Source of the DNA: Lysinibacillus piscis
GTDB lineage: Bacteria > Bacillota > Bacilli > Bacillales_A > Planococcaceae
Direction of reading: 5' to 3'
NCBI RefSeq assembly: GCF_026012395.1
Contig: NZ_BRZA01000001.1
Location: forward strand, 248,001-312,000
DNA length: 64,000 nucleotides
The stretch's first letter is position 1, and the number at the start of each line of letters is the position of its first letter. The notes under the pieces were generated by a model, which saw only the letters and a list, made by a program, of their open reading frames with translations, had not been told where the DNA came from and ran no database searches. The position numbers were made by a program, and so were the translations under genes. Positions 60,123 through 64,000 of this stretch are shown piece by piece.

Positions 60123-61310
60123 TTAATTGGATGCGTATGAATGTAAACCTGCTAGTATCAAGTTTACAGCAACTAGGTTAAATAAAATAATACCAAAGCC
60201 AATCAATGCGAGCCAAGCCGATTTTCGACCTTCCCAGCCTTTTGATAAGCGTAAATGCAAGAAAGCAGCATAAAATAGCCATGTGATGAGTGCCCATACT
60301 TCTTTCGGGTCCCAGCCCCAAAACCGACTCCATGCCTCTTGAGCCCAAATCATCGCAAACACCAATGCGCCTAATGTAAAGACAGGGAAGCCAATCAATA
60401 CAGAACGATAGCTAATTTCGTCAAGTAATTGTAAATTAACACGTTTCACAAGCGGTTGAATCATGGCACTAATTCGTCGACGGATAATAAGACGAATTAG
60501 CACATATAAAATCGAACCGACTAACAACGACCATACAACCGTTGTCAGCTTTTTCGCATTAATTAATGCTGGCATTTCCACTAATGGTGACATGCCATGC
60601 TCTTCAACTGCCTCATAGCCATTCATACCAAAAAGTGGTGGCATATTGTATATCATTTCACGTGATTTGCCTTCTTTATCGACATATGTGTATTTAGATT
60701 CATAATCCATTGCGCTGAATGTTGATGAAACTGCTACAAAGCCAACAACGACTACTAAGCAGAACATCACTGCTTCCAACCAAAAACGTTGCTTTGATGG
60801 CTTCGTCATATCAACAACTTTCAATAAATACACGAGCCCTGCTACTGCACTAATGGCTAAAATCGATTGCCCTAATGCTGCTGTAATCACATGGATCGTT
60901 AACCAATAACTTTGTAATGATGGCACAAGTGGGCTTACTTCTCTTGGGAACATCGCTGCATAACCAATAATTAAAATGGCTACAGGCAATGCCACCAAAC
61001 CAAGTGCTGACACACGATAAATAAAATAAATTAATATAAACGACGCAATGATAAACATACCAAAGGCTGTCGTAAATTCAAACATATTACTGACAGGTGC
61101 GTGACCTGTATAAATCCAACGGGTAACAAAATAACTTAAATGGGCTAAAAAACCAATAATGGTTACAACAATTGCTGCTTTCCCCCATTTTTCCGTGTTT
61201 TTACCTGTCGCATTCGATTGCTTAATAGAACCACCGAAAAACAGCAATGCTACTAAATAAGCAATAAATGCCACAAATAATAAATTGCCACTAATATCAA
61301 TCAAACTCAT
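60123..61310 (-). CDS. resC: ResC / CcsB cytochrome c biogenesis protein
   Basis: The 395-residue membrane protein of the CcsA/CcsB family has about eight to ten helices and the tryptophan-rich heme-handling motif [20 protein letters not shown] near residue 320, with conserved histidines in adjacent loops. With ResB it moves heme to the outer face and attaches it to apocytochromes c. It overlaps resB by 4 bases. Confidence 0.93.
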   Translation of the reverse strand: MSLIDISGNLLFVAFIAYLVALLFFGGSIKQSNATGKNTEKWGKAAIVVTIIGFLAHLSYFVTRWIYTGHAPVSNMFEFTTAFGMFIIASFILIYFIYRVSALGLVALPVAILIIGYAAMFPREVSPLVPSLQSYWLTIHVITAALGQSILAISAVAGLVYLLKVVDMTKPSKQRFWLEAVMFCLVVVVGFVAVSSTFSAMDYESKYTYVDKEGKSREMIYNMPPLFGMNGYEAVEEHGMSPLVEMPALINAKKLTTVVWSLLVGSILYVLIRLIIRRRISAMIQPLVKRVNLQLLDEISYRSVLIGFPVFTLGALVFAMIWAQEAWSRFWGWDPKEVWALITWLFYAAFLHLRLSKGWEGRKSAWLALIGFGIILFNLVAVNLILAGLHSYASN

Positions 61311-62953
61311 AAGGTGTGGTCACCTTCCTTTTCATTATCCTCTGCCTGCTCTAACTGATCTATATATGCTGGTAAATGAGCAAAAGTCGTTACAGCATCT
61401 AAATCTTTTTTCATGCTGAACATATTTTTATTGACAAAGGCAGCCATTAATACTTGACCATTTGGCCCTACTTGCAGCCATAAACGACGATGGTTCCAAT
61501 AAGAGCCAATGACTACGCCAAGCATAAAAATCATACCGCCTACAAATAAAATAGGAATTGTACGGTCTTTACGAATCGTAAAGTTAGCCGTATCACGCGT
61601 CTCCGCTCCTGCAAATTTCATACGATATTGATTTTCTCCAAGTGGTTCAAGAGGTGGTTTCATAATTTCTACAAAGCTCACTTCTCCCTCAGGTGTACTC
61701 GGTGTCGTCATTTTAAATAAAAACGCAGGGTTATTTGGTACAGACGTTTTTGTACGAGGCTCCCCATTTTCAAAACCATCAAAATCAGGTGTGTAAACAA
61801 GAATTTTCACAGAAGAACCATTGCCTAAATCATACTCTTTTTTCGGATTTGTCAAATCAATCGCAACTTCTCCAAGTGGTGTCTCTGTTGCTTTATCGAC
61901 TAATTCAAATCGCATTTCTTTCAGCTCATTTAAACGATAATTCATTTGATAAAGTGCAAAGCCATTTTCTTTTAATGGATGATTTACACGAATAGAATAA
62001 TCTTTTATTTTTTCAAGATTATCTAAATCACCTGGTAATGCGCCATCAGGCTGTTTATACAATGTGACATCTGTTTGGAAGTTTTTCGCTACTACATTGA
62101 CACCCTGCTTCACTTGCTCGCCCTGTGGTTTATTGTCATGAACTTCTAAAATAAAATCGTTATTTTTAATAAAATAACCTTCCATCCCTGGTATTGCTCG
62201 TGTTTCTCCTTCACGTATCCAAAGTGTTTCATCTACATAAAAGCCTGGTAATAAACGCAGCATGACACCTGCTAAAAAAATAATCAAGCCTACATGGTTA
62301 ATATAGGGACCATAGCGAGCAAAACGACCTCGCTCTGCTAATAGCGCATTCCCATCACGACGTACATTGTAATGTAAAGCCTTCATCTTTTCTTCTACTT
62401 TATTAAGTGTCTCCTCGGCATCAGCAACTCGCCCTTCCGCTACAATTCGTTGACGCTTCATAAAGCTAGCATGTCGCTTAATACGTTGATTTTTTAACGA
62501 TTTATGCAATGGTATCCCGCGGTCAAGACTTGCTACAATAATGGATACAGCAAGCATTCCCACTAAAATTTGGAACCACCATGTGCTATATAAATTAGAC
62601 AAGCCTAATGCGTTATATAGTTTCCCGAACCAGCCATAGACTTGCTCATAATACGCTGCTTTCCCCGTTTCAGGTGCATTCACGTAAATTTCTTGTGGTA
62701 AGATTGTGCCAACAGAAGCTGTCACTAATGTAATAATAATGAGCGCAATTCCTACTTTCACACTCGAAAAGAAATTCCAAATTTTATCGATAATCGTTTT
62801 GTTATATGTTTTTGAACGAATCGCCGAGCCATCATAGCGCATATCGGCTACTTTATTCTGCTTTTCTTCCTCTGTCAAAGGACGGCCACATTTCTCACAA
62901 AGCTTTGTACCGTAAGGATTGCTATGACCGCAAGCACAAATTATATTTTCCAT
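61307..62953 (-). CDS. resB: ResB cytochrome c biogenesis protein
   Basis: A 548-residue protein. The N-terminus is a small zinc ribbon ([20 protein letters not shown]), followed by membrane helices (about 72-92, 128-148, 215-235 and one near the end) and a large extracytoplasmic domain. It is the System II partner of ResC and carries heme. It overlaps resC by 4 bases and lies 12 bases after resA. Confidence 0.92.
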   Translation of the reverse strand: MENIICACGHSNPYGTKLCEKCGRPLTEEEKQNKVADMRYDGSAIRSKTYNKTIIDKIWNFFSSVKVGIALIIITLVTASVGTILPQEIYVNAPETGKAAYYEQVYGWFGKLYNALGLSNLYSTWWFQILVGMLAVSIIVASLDRGIPLHKSLKNQRIKRHASFMKRQRIVAEGRVADAEETLNKVEEKMKALHYNVRRDGNALLAERGRFARYGPYINHVGLIIFLAGVMLRLLPGFYVDETLWIREGETRAIPGMEGYFIKNNDFILEVHDNKPQGEQVKQGVNVVAKNFQTDVTLYKQPDGALPGDLDNLEKIKDYSIRVNHPLKENGFALYQMNYRLNELKEMRFELVDKATETPLGEVAIDLTNPKKEYDLGNGSSVKILVYTPDFDGFENGEPRTKTSVPNNPAFLFKMTTPSTPEGEVSFVEIMKPPLEPLGENQYRMKFAGAETRDTANFTIRKDRTIPILFVGGMIFMLGVVIGSYWNHRRLWLQVGPNGQVLMAAFVNKNMFSMKKDLDAVTTFAHLPAYIDQLEQAEDNEKEGDHTL

Positions 62954-62965
62954 ACTGCCTTCTCC

Positions 62966-63499
62966 TTACTGTGGCTTCACTAATTCCATAAAGGAAGCGA
63001 TATTGCCTTCTGTCATTTCGCCTGTAATAATTTTAACAACCTTGCCATCTGGGTCAATGAGAACGGTTGCAGGCAAATTATCCACATTATACGCAGTCAT
63101 GACACTTTTCGTTTTATCAATCACTACTGGGAATGTTAATTTATAACGGTCAACAAAATCTTGAACCTCTAAGTCGGTCTGCGCAATATTCACCGCTAAT
63201 GTTTGGACACCTTGATCCTTAAATACTTGGTATTGACGATTCATTGCTGGCATTTCCTTTTCACAAGGTGGACACCATGTACCCCAAAAGTTTAAAAATA
63301 CGCCTTGTCCTTTATAATCCGACAATTTATGCTTTTCACCATTTAAGTCCACTAATGTAAAATCAGGTGCTTCTGAGCCCACTGCGATTAATTCTACTTT
63401 TTTCTGTGTAGCTGTTCCATATACTGTGTAACCAATCGCCATGGCTAAAACAATTAAAATGATTGTGCGTACAACAAGACGCTTTTGTTTTTTCTCCAA
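62966..63499 (-). CDS. resA: ResA thiol-disulfide oxidoreductase
   Basis: The 177-residue thioredoxin-like protein has an N-terminal membrane anchor (about 9-29) and the active site GTWCPPCEKEMPAM. It keeps apocytochrome c cysteines reduced for heme attachment. I place the start at the TTG at 63499, 8 bases after AAGGAGG; ATGs up to 63535 lie beyond that site. It is the first gene of the resABC unit. Confidence 0.93.
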   Translation of the reverse strand: MEKKQKRLVVRTIILIVLAMAIGYTVYGTATQKKVELIAVGSEAPDFTLVDLNGEKHKLSDYKGQGVFLNFWGTWCPPCEKEMPAMNRQYQVFKDQGVQTLAVNIAQTDLEVQDFVDRYKLTFPVVIDKTKSVMTAYNVDNLPATVLIDPDGKVVKIITGEMTEGNIASFMELVKPQ

Positions 63500-63605
63500 A
63501 ACTATAACCTCCTTTTTGCGAGACATGTTCCTCACTCATTATAGCAAATAGAGATAGTAACACTTAGCTAGTAATTATGAATGATTTATGAACGATTTCA
63601 CCATA

Positions 63606-63650
63606 AAGAAAGTGAAAATTACACGATTTTTGCGTAATCACCACTTTCTT
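63606..63650 (-). terminator. Terminator after the rluB-like gene
   Basis: AAGAAAGTG (63606-63614) / CACTTTCTT (63642-63650) with an inner ATTAC/GTAAT pairing, T-rich on the minus-strand downstream side. Confidence 0.6.
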
Positions 63651-63662
63651 CCTTAATAATGC

Positions 63663-64000
63663 TTATCCAATTTGCCCTGTTTCGGCTAATACACGCAATT
63701 GTTTTACTTCATGTTTTGTTAACTCACGGTATTCACCCGGCGCTAAACCAAATAAATCTAAAAAAGCAAAGCGCTCACGTTTTAGTTTGACAACAGGTGT
63801 GCCAATCGCTTCAAACATACGGCGCACTTGACGATTACGCCCCTCATGAATCGTAATTTCACAAATGGCTTTCCCTGCTTTTTCGTCAAAGGATGTCATA
63901 CTCACTTTCGCTGGAGCCGTTTTGCCATCTTCTAATTTAATACCACGCTGTAGCTTTTTCAAGCCTTCAATCGTTGGTACACCTTTCACACGTGCAATAT
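63663..64000 (-). CDS. rluB: Ribosomal large subunit pseudouridine synthase B (C-terminal part)
   Basis: The frame runs off the right edge; the visible 112 residues (starting IARVKGVPTIEGLKKLQRGI) end in QLRVLAETGQIG. HEGRNRQVRRMFEAIGTPVV and LFGLAPGEYRELTKHEV are the conserved C-terminal blocks of RluB/RsuA-type synthases. It modifies 23S rRNA (position 2605 class). The neighbourhood rluB-resABC is typical of Bacillales. The 5' part, including the catalytic Asp, is outside the window. Confidence 0.9.
   Translation of the reverse strand, partial: IARVKGVPTIEGLKKLQRGIKLEDGKTAPAKVSMTSFDEKAGKAICEITIHEGRNRQVRRMFEAIGTPVVKLKRERFAFLDLFGLAPGEYRELTKHEVKQLRVLAETGQIG

Overview
The window looks like chromosomal DNA of a low-GC, Gram-positive member of the Bacillales. 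AGGAGG-type ribosome binding sites, frequent TTG/GTG starts, sigma-A promoters, cre-like boxes, a resABCDE locus, an ECF sigma-X/anti-sigma pair, an opuA operon, a guanidine-I riboswitch and an RFN element all fit that group. A Lysinibacillus-like organism is my best guess; it rests on gene content and style, not on a marker gene. No rRNA or tRNA gene is seen. Most genes lie on the minus strand.

Layout. 1-7.3 kb: tail of an unknown gene, a YitT membrane protein, an M48 protease, and a sucrose locus (LacI repressor facing permease, hydrolase and fructokinase). 7.3-9.8 kb: a GNAT gene and a zinc-ribbon gene, split apart by a 1.36-kb insert carrying an Rpn-type nuclease gene and bounded by a 235-bp direct repeat. 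9.8-26.7 kb: a large polyol/2-oxoacid region. It holds a glucitol-type PTS operon with GutM and a SAF-domain oxidoreductase, a galactitol-type PTS operon with a PRD regulator, a zinc alcohol dehydrogenase and two SDR proteins (one apparently without catalytic residues), and an acetoin-dehydrogenase-like E1alpha/E1beta/E2/E3 operon ending in a SorC-family regulator. A 33-bp element directly downstream of the -10 box is shared by the glucitol-PTS and E1alpha promoters, which points to common control.

26.9-32.1 kb: a second YitT gene and a reduced ethanolamine cluster (EutW-like kinase, EutB, EutC, an EutV-like regulator with no ANTAR domain, one BMC shell protein), with a cre box and a structured leader ahead of eutB. 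32.2-40.8 kb: an envelope-type operon (methyltransferase, DedA, two-component system) preceded by three direct repeats, a MerR-like gene, cupin/CMD/LysR genes, and a TetR/ABC-2 exporter pair. 40.8-41.3 kb: an orphan type I-C-like CRISPR relic with leader and no cas genes, fused at its trailer end to a gene fragment. 41.3-51.1 kb: methyltransferase, HPr, NUDIX hydrolase, a BusR-like regulator with opuAA-AB-AC, EamA, a guanidine-riboswitch-controlled SMR pair, YbaK and DUF418 proteins. 51.3-55.3 kb: a tiny phospholipase-A2-like protein, a chemoreceptor, a decayed stretch, a small unknown protein, and RibU under an FMN riboswitch. 55.5-64 kb: anti-sigma and sigma X, resE-resD, resC-resB-resA, and the 3' part of rluB.

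How it fits together: much of the window is carbon acquisition and its control (sucrose, two PTS systems, HPr, ethanolamine, 2-oxoacid dehydrogenase, cre sites). The rest is envelope/stress sensing (sigma X, two-component systems, osmolyte uptake, SMR export) and cytochrome c maturation. Start codons were moved from the longest open frame wherever a Shine-Dalgarno sequence or a promoter position decided the matter.
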